A stretch of DNA of 64,000 bases from Stictocephala bisonia (Eukaryota > Arthropoda > Insecta > Hemiptera > Membracidae), in the NCBI GenBank assembly GCA_035578905.1, contig JAQJVL010000148.1:372001-436000 (forward strand), given 5' to 3'. Positions 46,086 to 58,981 of the stretch are shown here, piece by piece. A program made the translations under genes and the position numbers. The notes beneath the pieces are model-generated. The model ran no database searches, had not been told where the DNA came from, and saw only the letters and a program-made list of their open reading frames with translations. Numbering within the stretch: the stretch's first letter is position 1; every line of letters begins with the position of its first letter.

Positions 46086-47534
46086 CTTGTTGAATAAAGT
46101 TTATTATGTAAGTTTTAGCACATTTACTATGTATGCATCAGATGTAGAAACTTTCAGCTTAAGGAAGGTGTATGGTGCACAGAACATTTGAGCCTTATAG
46201 AGTAGAAAGTGCAAAAATGATGGTATCTCTCACTTGGTGAGGCTCATTCTGGGTTGAAATATTTTCATTTTGGAATTTTCATTTCTTTTTGGCACTCACC
46301 CCCGAACTACAGATCTGGTGTTGAGGGTTAAGGATCCTTTGAGGGGCCACAACTGTTCCCTCGCTTAGTCCAAGTTTTGGATTTCTTAAGGCAGAGTTTG
46401 TAAAAGGATTCTACTGCCATTTTAATGCACTTTTCAAGAAGGAGTTTTATAGTTTTCCTTCCGAGACCAAGATCTTTCAAAAACAAAACTTCAACTGCAT
46501 ACAGTGGCACTTGTATCTTTTCATCCTTATGTTGGTACAAAGATCAGTATATACTTATTAAGTTTAATTCGTGCTGTCTAGAAATGTTTGTATCCCGTGG
46601 TAAAATTAAATCAATTACATCAGCACTTTTAAGTGATTTAGACTATACTGTTAAGTCTGGCCAAAGAGAAGTATCTGCAAGATTTGTAGAAAAATCGTAG
46701 TGTCGGTTTTCTACTATACCTAGAACCCAAACGTCTCTCCAAGTAAATCTTCCTACTTTTAATGCTACTGGGCACCCTATCAAAACATGAAGAGCTAAAG
46801 CTCAAAGACCGCAAAAATCATTTCCTGATAATGCCCACCTCTTGAAGTTGCTCGGATCTGGCAAAGTACATTATAGAGCGGTTGCGTAGAATTTAATTAA
46901 TTCTGGATTTAATTAATTTTGCATGTATAATATTTACGTATATTGGCATTGTTTATCAAGTATGTTTGCTGATGTTCTGTTCTCTCCTATAATTAAAAGC
47001 AAATGAAAAAATAATTTTAACTCCTTAATGGATTGTTAAATTTGAGGGGTTTTCTTAAAACAGTGCTTATTTTTTATTTTCTAATTTAATTTGTTTTAGT
47101 TTCAAAACAATTAAAACCACTAACAAAAAATTTGAAAACTTTTTAAACTATGTAAATGAGAAAAACTTACTTTAAAGTTTCGATGTTAATCAAATAGCAG
47201 GATACATGAAGGTATAATAAGTCAAATATAAAAAGAATATCAGCTGTGGGTTTTAAATATGTCAAAATTAAATTAAACCATGTGTTAATTTTTTAAACTG
47301 TTGATATTTTTATGTTTTGATTTCTTGTGAAGCTATATTAATTGATTGATTTATTTGATTAACAGCTGTTAAATAAAAACAAATAGAATAAAATTGTAGT
47401 AGGCAAAACTTTCAAAATTAATATAAATAACTAAAAAATAAAAATAAATAACTACACAAAACATCAGCTGTTGTAAATTGGATACTGTGTAAACTGAAAG
47501 GTTGCTGCACATTTCAATGATACAATCAAAACTC

Positions 47535-47573
47535 AATATTATGACCGGCGAAGTGGGCGGGTACAGCTAGTAA
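47535..47573 (+). mobile_element. Helitron-like 3' end
   Basis: TGACCGGCGAAGTGGGCGGG TACAGCTAG followed by T resembles the GC-rich hairpin plus CTAG|T terminus of insect Helitrons. A 5' end could not be located. Confidence 0.45.
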
Positions 47574-48959
47574 TTATATATAATAAAGTAACTCAATATA
47601 CACAAGCACAATGATTACAGTTCACTAATATAAACAATATGATGTAAACAAACACAAAATGTTTGCCGGGTTGCATGAGCGGGCTGCTAACTACGAAATG
47701 CGGTCAAGGATGTGGGAATATAAATGGAATAAAAACACCTGTCGTCAATTACAAGAAATATTTAGAGTGGGACTTAAGTGAATTCAAACACCATCTAGCG
47801 GCAAAACAACTAACTCGACAGACAATGAAATAAATCAGAACAAACATGAGCGTCAACTTTACTCGTCATCAGCCATTATTTAGCGTGCAGCTGCAAATTG
47901 ACAAAAGCCGGTAAGGTGTTAATTTATTCATTAGTAAATATATATTTTCTATTCATCTATACATATTTACAGGTAGATCCTTACAAAATTTGCTCCCATA
48001 TAGTTTTTTCACATTTCTTATTTTCCTTCCATCACTAACTGGATCAGGTAATTAAGTATTTAAGGGGGTAATGTAAAATATCATATTAGGGGTGAAGCAG
48101 TATAAGAAAAGCTGTACTGTAAATTGAACGAAGAAGTTCTGTCGCTCAGGAAAATTCACCAAAAACGTTTTGGAGAATTCGTACACCATAGTAATATAAT
48201 TGAAGAAAGGTAAATACATAACATAAATAAATGTAAGGTTTTGTTCAGGGTGTACCTAATCTATAACAAACACCTAAATTGACTACAAGACATAATTATG
48301 CAAAGAAACTACTATTAACAGATTAATATCTGAAAAAAAATTATTAAAGCATGACTGAGAGAGCAAACATGATCGTATTACAAAAACTAGCCAAACTCAA
48401 AATCAATTATAGTTGGGTAAGAATAGGAATACAGTTTTACAAATGTTTCTTTTTGTAGGATGTTGAGTTACTGCCTTCCCCATAGTCCAATCAACATTTC
48501 CATTTCCTATCATAAGAGCTAATCCATTATAATTTACAAATCCCTTCATCCTTGCTGCCATGTTGGTATAACAGACTTGTTTTCAGCACTGGTACGTTTT
48601 ATCGATTTTTATTTTTAAGATTACAATCTTTAATTTAATTTTAATATTGAAATAGAAGAATAGTAAATGTTGTTTGCTCTTTCATATCCTTCCTCCTTTA
48701 TACATATTTTTTCACCACCCATACACACACAGTGGTATTGACCTCAGCTCAGCTTCATTCATCAGGGTGAAGGTGTGGAGAGGTGTGTACAAAGTGGCAT
48801 TTGCCCACTTGATAATGTGTAGGGACTGCTATTTCCATTATCGGCTCACCAATTCCGCCCCCTCTAATTGGTTCTTCTGGCAGACATGTTGGCAGAAGGG
48901 CAGGAAGCCATTTTCCTTGTCTTTGCTCAGAGCGATGTGATTGGGATGAAATCGTCTTC

Positions 48960-49680
48960 AGATTCCGGCTTAATTTGTTAAAAACGAAATAAAGCCAGGA
49001 AAAACCACTAGTAAGAAAAGAAAAGGTTGCCTTAAGCCAAATCCAATAGCAAAAAGCTTATTGGGGAGCAAACCATGTGTCTAGGTGGCTCTCACTTGGC
49101 TATGTGCTGCCCAAAGTTGCGTCTCACTACCCTCACAGAATCACCAAACTTACCTGCTTGCTCACTATAGGGAGTAACTCTCAGGCACTAATCCACGGGT
49201 GGTAGACTAGAAGGTCTAGAAAGGAGCAGTGTGGCAATCTAATTTGTATTGGCTATAGTCCGAAGACTATATCGCAGCGTGCTGGGCACGCCGCGTCAGG
49301 TTCCCTTTCTGACGTGGTACTCACGTCTCGGGAGTGCGTTACAGGGTTGCGACCATGCTTAGGCAAAATAGCTACGCATCCGGGACACCAGCCGGTGCCA
49401 AATATGGCTTCCGGTCCCAGGAAGCTCCAGCCTCCTGGGATCTCACGGTAGGGCGGGTAAGACCCTCCCCACGTGCCTTCGGGTGCCCTCCGTGGTGGAA
49501 AGCGTTGGTCGAGGTGTTAGACGACTAGGTCAACCCTGTTGTCTCCAACGTGGACTTTATCAAATCCTCCGCTGGATGGGGGGTTGGTGATCTGTGGTAG
49601 ACCTAGGTCGGAATGATCCGATCCGACTGTTGGTCTGCCTCAGAATTTTCCCTGGTGACTGATAACCACCAAGGAAACAC
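48960..49680. other. GC-richer insert of unknown origin
   Basis: About 49060-49680 is distinctly more GC-rich than its surroundings (GCTGGGCACGCCGCGTCAGG, CCACGTGCCTTCGGGTGCCC). It may be the 5' end of a LINE or another element, but no domain or terminal repeat is recognisable, and its only frame (49334-49528) has no known motif. Confidence 0.4.
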
Positions 49681-50047
49681 CCTATAACAAACATCAATTA
49701 TATCTGCAACCTTAATGGAAGAAAATTTAAGATGAATGAACTTGGCATTCCTAGTGATTCACTTTGGATAGTTTCATTAAGAACTTCGGCCAGCTTTGAC
49801 TACTGAGACCTTCAGTTTAACTCTTCCCAGTAACTTGGCGCTGTCAGTTCCGTGACTCTCCTCTAACGGCATAATGTTAACAATGGATAGTGTCAAAATA
49901 AGAATTATTTGTTCCCCCCTAGTTACTGACCATTAATTAAAGCTGATATCCACCAAAATAATGGCATTGCTATGTGATGTTACTTTTTTTATGAGCACAT
50001 TGGTTGCTGACAACGATAGATTGTCAACGACAATTTTAGATACATGT

Positions 50048-50330
50048 AACGATAGATTGCCAACTAAACACTCCTATTTGTACACATATCATGTACCTTA
50101 ATTCAGTTATTGTGGTTATATAATGATAGATAGCCAACTAAACACTCCTATTCGTACACATATCATGTATGTTAAATCAGTTATTGTGGTTATATAACGA
50201 TAGATTGCCAACTAAACACTCCTATTCGTACATATATCATGTACGTTAAATAAGTTATTGTGGTTATATAACGATAGATTGCCAACTAAACACTCCTATT
50301 CGTACACATATCATGTACGTGTACACGCAC
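50048..50330. repeat. Minisatellite, 74-bp unit, four copies
   Basis: Units start at 50051, 50125, 50199 and 50273 with GATAGATTGCCAACTAAACA CTCCTATTCGTACACATATC, then GTTATTGTGGTTATATAACG. They differ at only a few positions. Confidence 0.95.
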
Positions 50331-51507
50331 ATTTTTAGTTTCACAGATAGCGTGTAACATTCTATTGACCCACCCGCCTACCCTTACACGTACAGTGGAA
50401 TTAAAGAGTACGATTTTGGATAAGCAAAATTTTCCATTAAAAAAAATTGTGCAACTCTAAGATGAAAATTAGTAAATTTAAATTGTGATGGTCATTTTAG
50501 TCTGTTTATTTTAAAGATCTGAGCAAAAAGTGAGCTATTCAATTTTTATATGAAACTTGGATGAGCCGATTAAGAATATATATCATACAAAACAAAACAA
50601 AAAGAAATGAAATAAAATGAAAAATGTATTTATTATATATACAATTGGTGAGGTTAGGAGTACATAGTCCTCTCTTACACCTAACCATTATTATTAAATT
50701 GTTTCATATTTTTTAACTTTATGAAAATTATTGATAGGAACTATTTCAATTGTTAAATAAAAATACAAAAGTGAGTAAATTAATAGCTAAACAAATTATG
50801 TAAGAGGAATAGTAGGAAATTTACAATAATGCTAATAATTATTAAGTTAAATTAATAGCAATAATATTATACATGTAAAGATAATGATATTTGAAAAAGT
50901 GCATACTTCATACAAAAATCTAAAAAACAAATAATAAATTAGTCCAGCATACACAATCTTTTATACCCCTCAGATAGTTTATAATACCCAGCGCCGTAAT
51001 TCCGTCAGTCTGCAAAGCCAAAAGTGAGCCCAATACCCCAGCCCGAAAACGAGCAAGTGTACTAATTAGATGCACAGATAATTAGCATGCAATCAGGTAT
51101 TCTGTTCCATAGTCAGCAAGTGGTTACTGTAAATGATTTGTTATATACAGAAGATCTATGAGTGGGTATTGACAACAATGAAGATCCAGGCTGAGTGTTC
51201 CTAGCACTAATTTTTTAAATTATAGAGAAACGCTCTGACAGATAGGTAGAATAATCATTAAGAACAGAATGCAAAGTGGAAATTATATGGAACTGAAGAG
51301 GCTGATTCAATTCCAAGTAAGATAAAATATTAAAAAAGAACGTTACATGATATCTTTGCCTAAGATTGAAAATAATATAAATCTAATAATTTTGAGCACG
51401 CTACAATTTGTCTGAGAGCTCAACCGTCATGTCACTGACAACAAAATCACAGAAATTAAAGTGAGGAAAAATCAGTGTCTTTATGAGCATCACACTTTCA
51501 TGTTCTT

Positions 51508-51637
51508 TTTTTTAATTTTGTTTTAACTTCACTTGCCAGTTCACATGGGCCTACAAGCCTATGCGTGGGGATTCGAACCTTGGATTTTACCCTCCGCAGT
51601 CCAAAGCCTTAGCCACTGAGCAACCACAACGCGGCAA
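51508..51637 (-). mobile_element. tRNA-headed SINE (family D), copy 3
   Basis: Minus strand: GCCGCGTTGTGGTTGCTCAG TGGCTAAGGCTTTGGACTGC, then box B AAGGTTCGAATCCCC, then GCCCATGTGAACTGGCAAGT GAAGTTAAAAC with an A-rich tail. The closest match to an unspoiled tRNA head among the three copies. Confidence 0.85.
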
Positions 51638-52243
51638 ATAAGGGGCAGATAAGTAGCAAATCTTTTAATATTATGAATTCTACCAAACACTTTGTAAAAA
51701 GTTTCTGTTATGTAATCAGACCAAACTAAATGATTGGTCAGTCCAAGGTTCTTGACCTTATAATGAAATGGTAGGTGGTGATTATTAAGTAAAAGTCTAT
51801 GAACATATTCAAAGTCAACACCTCTCAGAAATCTATGATTTCTAATCAAGATGGATTCAATTTGTTTTCATGTAGTTTTAGATCATGTTTGAAGGACCAA
51901 GTAGAAATAGCATCAGTACCATGTTAGTTATAGTCAGTAACAGTACGATGAGTGCAAATTTGAAGAGCGTTGGCATTCACATGAAAATTAGAGTATTTAA
52001 TAGCAGTTGCGATTTCATTAATGTAAATAGAAAATAATAGAGGGTCAAGGACAGAAGCCTGATGCAGCCTCGAGTGACATGTTTCCAGTAGGACTGTTTG
52101 TAACTAGATTTGACACATTTACGTCAATCAGACATAGAACCCCATCCAGTCAATGCATCCAACACAGAACCCCATCAAAGAGAGTTTTGAAATGAGAAAA
52201 GGATGGTAGATGCAATGAAGCGTCTTAGAAAAATATATATATA

Positions 52244-53004
52244 CGAGGGTAGTTCAGAAAGTAACCTCCGTTTAGAAATAAAAATTAATCCAGTGAAGAT
52301 AGAACAATTTTATTATATACATCTTAAAACTACAACTTTACTTTATTTTTCCACATAGTCACCAAATCGATTTAAGCACTTGTCATTCAGACAGTCTTAT
52401 CAATTCCCTCCTTATAAAAATCTGCAGCCTGTGAGTGGAGCCAACCTGTCACTGCAGTTTCGATACACAACGAGCACAAAACTTGTGGTACCCCAATTTT
52501 CTTTCACTATCTCGTATAAGAGGCTTCGAGAAACTTCAGGAAAGTGGTCAGAAAGTTCCGAGATCGTGAATCGACAATTCTCACGAACCTTTTCGTTCCC
52601 TTTGCTCAGAAGGTCATTACTGACAAGAGAAGGCCTATCACTCCTTTCTTCATCGTGAATGTTTGTTCTACCATTATTAAAAAACCGTAAACACTGACGA
52701 ACTACACCTTCACTCATAATGTTTGGGACATAAACGGCATACAATTCATGATGAATTTCGGCTGCTGAGTGATTTTTTGCCAAAAGAAATCGTATAAAAC
52801 TACGTACTTCACACTTGGCAGGATTTTCTATCGCCGCACTCATGTTTTAAGGCTGTAACTGGACAACAAGTGATTGTACGATGCTCCACCTTGCACAGTA
52901 GAAGCGTACTGAGCTGCTGCATGCGCTGATGTCAGTATGGCAGCGCTACCTCCACTACTTCTCGCGCTATGAACAAACGGCGGTTACTTTCTGGATAATC
53001 CTCG
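52244..53004 (-). mobile_element. mariner element, deletion derivative (761 bp)
   Basis: The ends CGAGGGTAGTTCAGAAAGTA ACC at 52244 and, inverted, CGAGGATTATCCAGAAAGTA ACC at 53004 are flanked by TA. The minus-strand frame 52843-52412 encodes the N-terminal HTH region (VRSFIRFLLAKNHSAAEIHH and LLYEIVKENWGT), then jumps to the C-terminal RLAPLTGCRFLYKEGI-like region, so the catalytic core is deleted. It is non-autonomous. Confidence 0.9.
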
Positions 53005-53623
53005 TATTTATAAAAAAAGGTTAAAATTCTATCCATCTCATAATTTTTAAAAGAGCACTGGTAGCAGTACTATGATTAAAACTAAATCCAGACTGGAAGT
53101 TAGATATAAATCTATTAAACAAGAAAAGAAGTGATCTGTTGATAAACTACTCTCTCAAGATTTGGATAGGGCAGATAAAATGCTGATGGATCTAAAGTCA
53201 AAGGGCCTAGGAGATGTATTTTTGAAAGGGGGCGCCCGATTGCAGAATTCCACCCATTTGAAAATGTAAGTTATTTGTTAAAAATGGCTGAAATCGTAGG
53301 AATTACTATGGGAAGGATATATTTTATTTTCAGAGGAATTTTACCTTTCCCAACTGCGCTACTGGATATTCCCAATATTGCACCTAGTATGTCAGCTTCA
53401 GTCATGTATGCAAATGAAAACTGACCCTGAGCAGGAACCAAAGGATCACTAATCAACTCACGGACGTACTTATAAGCACCAGATATTTTAATAAGGATAT
53501 CAACGAATAGTTGTTAATAAGGTTCAGATTTATATTAATTGGCTTGTCACTTCCGGTTTTCCGATTGCCAAGCTCCTTAAATCTTGACCATAAAGGTTTA
53601 GTTGATTGCTGAGCTGAGAAATG

Positions 53624-53654
53624 TCTCTAATCTATATTTATAAAAGAGGATGTT

Positions 53655-53708
<54 letters not shown>

Positions 53709-54174
53709 TGAAGTTTATGCGCTGCCAACCCATCCAACCGATCGCCATGAAACTTTAGGATGTTGTCCTGTATACTCCCGAGATGGTTTCTGTGAAGTTT
53801 GATGCAGATCCGTCCACAGGGTCCCGCCCCACGGGCTCCTAAAGACCCCACGTTATTCAAATGGAGAATCTGAATTGTTTACAAAAAACATATTACTGTG
53901 TGGTTTAATGTAGGTTTCACATGCCATAAGCAGATTGAAGTTCTCACAACAGTACTGTATATGTTTTGATTTATTGTAGTTCAACATTTCACCTTGAGAG
54001 TGTAGCACACACTACTTTTACTTGATCAGGTGATCTGTATTTGGTGTTAACCTTTTTTCCTCGGTAATTAAAACATGTGGTGAAACGTGAAAATAAAAAA
54101 TAAATAATTATTTGTTTTGCAGTTTACTTTTTATGAAAATGAAAGGCGAGACATCGTCCGCCGGGTTCAGCTAG
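53624..54174 (+). mobile_element. Non-autonomous Helitron-like element (~550 bp)
   Basis: It starts at about TCTCTAATCTATATTTATAA AAG and ends CGTCCGCCGGGTTCAGCTAG followed by T. Inside is CAACCGATCGCCATGAAACT, a sequence often seen next to the 5' end of such insect elements. A (TA)n run lies at 53656-53705. There is no inverted repeat or target duplication, as expected for Helitrons. Confidence 0.65.
53656..53705. repeat. (TA)n microsatellite
   Basis: A perfect TA run of about 25 units within the Helitron-like element. Confidence 0.97.
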
Positions 54175-55167
54175 TAAAATATAATTTTAGAACTGCACAG
54201 TTCTTGCTTTGTTCTATTTCTTAAATAATTGTATCGAATCCAGTCATTAGCAGACTTTTTTTGCTTTGCTTTACAAAATGCAGAATATTTTTACGTCTGC
54301 AGTTGACGAATAGAACTGGTAATCCAAGGTGGAGAATGTCTGGTGAATTGCTTTGAAACTAATGCGGCATGATAAGTCACAAAGAGATGAGACAAACATG
54401 TGAAATTTGTTTACTATAATATCAACATCATCAGTTATAAGAATTTCATTCAATTCAATGTAAGAGCATGGTTAAAAAGAGCTTACTGGTTTAAATCTTT
54501 AAAATGACTGCAGGTGATAAAACTAGGATTAAATTTGGGAGTAGACAGCCTGTATGCACAGAACATCATATCATGCTTGGAGAGACTAGGAGCAAGGTAT
54601 TGATTGTATTTGATGCAAAACATTACATGAGTGAAATAAGTTAGTGAAGTGGATTTTGTCATAGGTATCAGGATCTAATAAATTGCAATTAAAGATCCCA
54701 GTGACAATAACATACCGAAGAGACATTGCTCAAATTCCATAAGAAGCACCACAGTTGGTGCCTTGTAGCAAACCACTACTAAAAAATATGTTCCATTAGA
54801 ACTAATTTCAATAACCATATATTCAGGACATACCAATCTGGCTATAATGGAAGAATAAATAACAGATACAGGAAGATTGGATTCAACAATAATAGTGACT
54901 CCCCCATCGCCTATAGAAGTACGATCATTTCTATAAATATTATATCCATGCAGTTCACTGCTGTTTTCAGTAATATTGGGCTTAAGCCAGGTTTAATCAT
55001 GAAGGTTAAACTCATTATTGTGGCAGGTTTACCAGACTCCTAAAACTGTTTAAGAAGTTTCATGAACTCAGAGTATACCAGGTAAGCTATTATAAAGATT
55101 TCAAGAAATTTTAAGACACTTTCTGTTTTTCTCCCACTAAGCATACACTTACGTTTCTTGAACCTAC

Positions 55168-55381
55168 CTACTATGCCGCATGATTTTGGAATGTGGACTA
55201 GGTGTAGGTTGGAACTGCCATGAGACAATGGATCCATGAGAGAGTCCGGAGTCATGAGATTCTTCTTCAGCAATTTCCTTTTCTAGAGCTACTAGACCAG
55301 GGGGCTCCATGTTAAACCTGGACGCAATACGAGCTACTTCCATCAGGCACAAGACTACACTACGAGGATTGTTTTGGAGCA
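55168..55381 (-). CDS. pigs: Gas2-like gene exon: end of CH domain
   Basis: After a TATGTTTTAG acceptor the frame reads VLQNNPRSVVLCLMEVARIA SRFNMEPPGLVALEKEIAEE E, the conserved last helices of the Gas2-type calponin-homology domain (family pattern LHRQPRNVVLCLLEVAR...G..PP.LV.LEKEI). It goes on ESHDSGLSHGSIVSWQFQPT PSPHSKIMRHS and must splice at AGTAG|GTAGGT, because an in-frame TAG lies two bases beyond. Phase 1 in and phase 2 out match the exons on either side. The CH domain binds F-actin. Confidence 0.92.
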
Positions 55382-55794
55382 CTAAAACATAAAATAAATG
55401 TTTTACCGTAGGTATTAAATAGTGTACATATAGTACGCTTTTTGGAAGCTCTTTTTTCTATGTTGGTATTTTTATTTTTAGCCACTTTTTGAATTTGTAT
55501 CTCACCTAGACCTCCTATCAGGCTTATGCCTTGGAGGTTTTTCCTTTTGTTTTCTCAAACGTAACTCGTAACGTGTAATTTCTTGTATAGCAGGAATGAT
55601 TGTAAATGTTATTATATTTTTGTTATGTATGTAATTTTTGTAAAGTCAGAACTGGCATTTTCAAACCTGTTTTGTAAATATGTACCATATATGTAAGATG
55701 TTTTGAGAAAATAAAGATTATTATTATCATTAAATCCTTATATAATAAATAGCTTACAAACTAAAACGATCGTTGTTCAACATAAGAGGGTTAA

Positions 55795-55825
55795 GAGGAT
55801 TGTTTTGGAGCACTAGAATACATAG
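55795..55825. repeat. Duplicate of the CH exon's 5' border
   Basis: GAGGATTGTTTTGGAGCACT AGAATACATA repeats the exon start at 55362-55392 (GAGGATTGTTTTGGAGCACT AAAACATA), including a weakened acceptor. Neighbouring blocks at 55740 and 56660-56790 also recur, so a local duplication is likely. Confidence 0.75.
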
Positions 55826-55843
55826 TGTTTTAACTTAGTTATA

Positions 55844-56648
55844 CAGGGTGTTCAAAAAATGTGGGGCAATATTTTGGGATATAGTAATAATTATATAACA
55901 AGTAAAAATAAACATTAAAGTTCCTCTAACACTATGGTCTATCTCACTTCGTTTAGCGTATGTATGTCTGTTTGTGTTTTTTTGTAAAAAATCATAACTC
56001 GACAACGGTTTTAGATACAGCATTGTAATTTTACATAGTTGTATGTCTCATCAAAACCTAACTTTCTGCTGAAATAAAAAATGAATATCACCATTATGTT
56101 CAAAATGGCAACCTTCTTAGTACTTTAAAGCAAAATGTCATGAAAATCGACCAGAGGAAAAAAAATTGTTAAGATACGTTAAAAATAGCTCATGAAAGGA
56201 CAACATTTTTAATACTTTATTTTACAAACGGATGATAAATAATGGAATATTAAAGACTTAACATTAGTGGAAATACGTAGCTGTAGTAAAAATGTATTTA
56301 TCCATTATTTATAATCGTATGTAACAAATACGGTATTAAAATTGTTGTCTTTTTATGAGCTATTTTTAATGGATCTCAAACATTTTTTCTTCTTTGTTCG
56401 GTTTCCATGATATTGCAGCAGAAAGTTAGGTTTTGATAAGACATACAACTATGTAAAATCACAACAATTTGGCTAGAACTGTCTTCGAGTTACGATTTCT
56501 ATGAAAAAAAAAAAAAAAAAAAAACACAAATAGACAGACAGACGCAAAACAATGTGAGATAGACCATAATGTTAGAGGAATTTTTATGTTTATATTTACT
56601 TGCTATACCATATCCCAAAATATTGCCCCACAATTTTTGAACACCCTG
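55844..56648. mobile_element. mariner-type foldback MITE (805 bp)
   Basis: The ends CAGGGTGTTCAAAAAATGTG GGGCAATATTTTGGGATAT are mirrored exactly or nearly so at 56648. The two ~380-bp arms pair almost throughout (TTCCTCTAACACTATGGTCT ATCTCAC with GTGAGATAGACCATAATGTT AGAGGAA; CATCAAAACCTAACTTTCTG C with its inverse). TATA precedes and ATA follows, fitting a TA-type target. A 21-nt A run in the right arm breaks the symmetry. It has no coding capacity. Confidence 0.9.
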
Positions 56649-56775
56649 ATAAATAGAGTCCATATTAATCCTTGTATAATAAATAGCTTATGTACTCAAA
56701 CACAAAATAAAAGTTTTAGCGTAGATATTCAATAGTAATAATAATCCTTATATACTAAGTAATGTACTAAATAAA

Positions 56776-57530
56776 GTGATTAATGTTCAACATAATAGAG
56801 TCATGAGAGCTGTTAGGGGCACTGTCATAGCAACTTCACTACCTTGCCTCCAAGTGCTGTGCATTATAGCTACTTCAGAGATAAGATGTCAGGAAGTATT
56901 ACTTAAAGAATTCAATGATCTTGATGCCCCGACCTCCCTATCACATAGGCTAGGTTACCTCCCCACATCACATCAGTCACTTAAAATTTTGAATCCTACT
57001 TCTACGTATTGAATTGAATTGAAAATTTCTCTATTCATATTTTGTCATATTTTGTACATGGTATACAAAGAATAGTGTCAAATACATTTTAAAACTAAAG
57101 AATTATAACTAGCGTTAAACAATGTACTGGTATAACTAGTCGATAAAACATAAAGGTGAAGTTAATTGTAAAACTCATCCATAGAATAAATTGGTCTCCA
57201 ACATGTATAGTTTTATTAGCCTTTTAAATTGCTTTCCAGTTGAGCAGATCAAATTTCTAACCTCGTAGCGCGGAACATTTTAATATACAAATAAGTTCGG
57301 TATTATTGATATGTCAAAACCTGTAAATGGGATGAACCACCCTCTTAGGGAATCGTCTTTTAAATCGTTTTCAAACTAGCGTGGGCAGGTGTATCTACTG
57401 GAACCATAAACGGGGATTGACATTAGATCATTCATGTGATTGCGGGGAAATCTACCCACAAAATAGATCACACAGTTACATAGTGCCTCCTGCGCTCTTT
57501 TATGGTGGTATTAGTTAGCATTTGTAGAAT
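56776..57530 (+). pseudogene. LINE-3 fragment, second copy
   Basis: The frame reads NVQHNRVMRAVRGTVIATSL PCLQVLCIIATSEIRCQEVL LKEF, a decayed version of the tail at 14001 (QLN..MR..SG...PT..PWLPVL..I.PP.IRR.E.LL.EF). After an interruption, about 57330-57500 reads GMNHPLRESSFKSF and further pieces with Cys residues, corresponding to the polymerase's end. Confidence 0.65.
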
Positions 57531-58106
57531 CAGTGAGGCAGGTCCTAAATGGCTTAATGGGTTGGATTTAGTTTTGTGACAGGAGATCACTTAATTTAAA
57601 TTATATGAATTTTGAATCTTGTTCTAAAGATATATTACTACTTTTTTTAATTAATAAATGGTAGCTGACAATAAACCATACACTATATGTAATATTTATA
57701 TAGCATACAGGAGATAATTTATTGACAGCAGTACAAAGGAAAAGATTATGTGTGTCATGAGGTAGAAGCGATACTTAAAAAAAGTTAAGGTTCTTACAAT
57801 ATTAATATGATAGTACCCCAGATCAATCTATTGGCTAATTGGAACTACTGAGATGGTAATGAAACTGATAGGTGTCTGATTATTCAACACATAGTTTGGT
57901 AAACTGACTTTTTTTTAATGATAACAATCCTGGCCCAGTAGGGCCACAAGTGCTGGGCAGTTTTTTATCAGGGTGGGTAGTGAGAGCATCAGGTCCCAAC
58001 ACTTTTAGATTTACCATTTGTTAACAGGATTCCCTATTGAAATAGTAGGCTGCAAGTTGTCTTATGATATTGGAACCTTCAAAACCTCAAGTAACGTGGG
58101 GACTTT

Positions 58107-58188
58107 GAGATGAGTAGCATTCCTATTGATTACTCGGCCCCCACTTTGAGATGAGTAGCATTCCTATTGATTACTCGGCCCCCACTTT
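58107..58188. repeat. 41-bp tandem repeat, two copies
   Basis: TTGAGATGAGTAGCATTCCT ATTGATTACTCGGCCCCCAC follows itself directly. The surrounding stretch shows no gene. Confidence 0.92.
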
Positions 58189-58981
58189 TATAAATCCAGA
58201 AAAACAATTATTACAATGCATGCACTAGTAGTATAGCTTAATTCAAACTTCTGGATGGCGAGATTAGTATCATATGAGGAGATCAGCTATAGGTTCGTTG
58301 TTCAAATCTTGAATGATTGTGCAGTCAGTGGTTAATTGATAACCACTAGATATTGACTGTCTACTGTCATCAACATCTACTGGGTGGGTTCCAGGTTGAG
58401 GTTGAGGGAATGAGTTGACCTTGGATCCTGATAAATATGAGACTAAAGTTGTCAAACTCATAATAAATACACAAATCTTTTTCCAGAAATTCCTAAATAA
58501 ATTTACTGATTTATTTTTAGAATTCTCTTTATATCATTTAATAAACATCTTGAATAAGTAAAGAGCTTTTTTTATTGATGAATGAAACATGCTGAGCCTT
58601 ATGGCAAATATGAATGTAACCGTTTGTTTCATTTTTGGGTCACTCACAATACATTTCTTTATTATACGTAGCGGAATTTATAAAATTAAATGGATTTCAA
58701 ATCCTTTCATTAACCCTATCCTTTATGCAAATCATGTGATACAAAACATTGAAGTGATAGGTTTAAACTATTTTAATAGCAAAGGCATAAATTTCACTAG
58801 AAAAATAAATTAAAAAAGTAACATGTTCCTAAAACTCTAATTAAGCTGCCAGATGATAATAATTTCTCAAATCTATTTTTGGTTTGTTCATTTATTTATT
58901 TTATTATCTACTACCACAGACAACAATAATTATAAGTGTTGATCAAATGCAAGAAAATTTTTGAAAGTTATTCATTTATAA

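Larger units (their letters stand above)
50940..54990 (-). pseudogene. LINE-4 copy, strongly decayed (endonuclease to RT tail)
   Basis: Minus-strand pieces are in order. Around 54990-54700 is an endonuclease: ETWLKPNI.., YNIYRNDRTSIGDGGVTIIV, CPEYMVIEIS. Around 54450-54290 is IVNKFHMF..., a common pre-RT segment. Around 52065-51960 are RT motifs B and C in decayed form (SVLDPLLFSIYINEIATAIK YSNFHVNA, where G and DD are lost). Around 51850-51650 is the post-RT region. It is interrupted by a mariner, a Helitron-like element and a SINE. No intact frame remains. The clade is CR1/Jockey group by general pattern. Confidence 0.7.
45435..55167 (-). other. pigs: Gas2-like intron (9.7 kb)
   Basis: Donor AGTAG|GTAGGT at 55167 and acceptor TTTTTCAG. 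It contains SINEs, a Helitron-type end, a minisatellite and a decayed LINE. The stretches 46090-47540, 47580-48950 and 49700-50045 hold no recognisable gene. An additional small exon cannot be excluded. Confidence 0.7.

Noticed and set aside
58270..58461. 63-residue minus-strand frame
   Set aside because: No domain, splice context or homology could be recognised.
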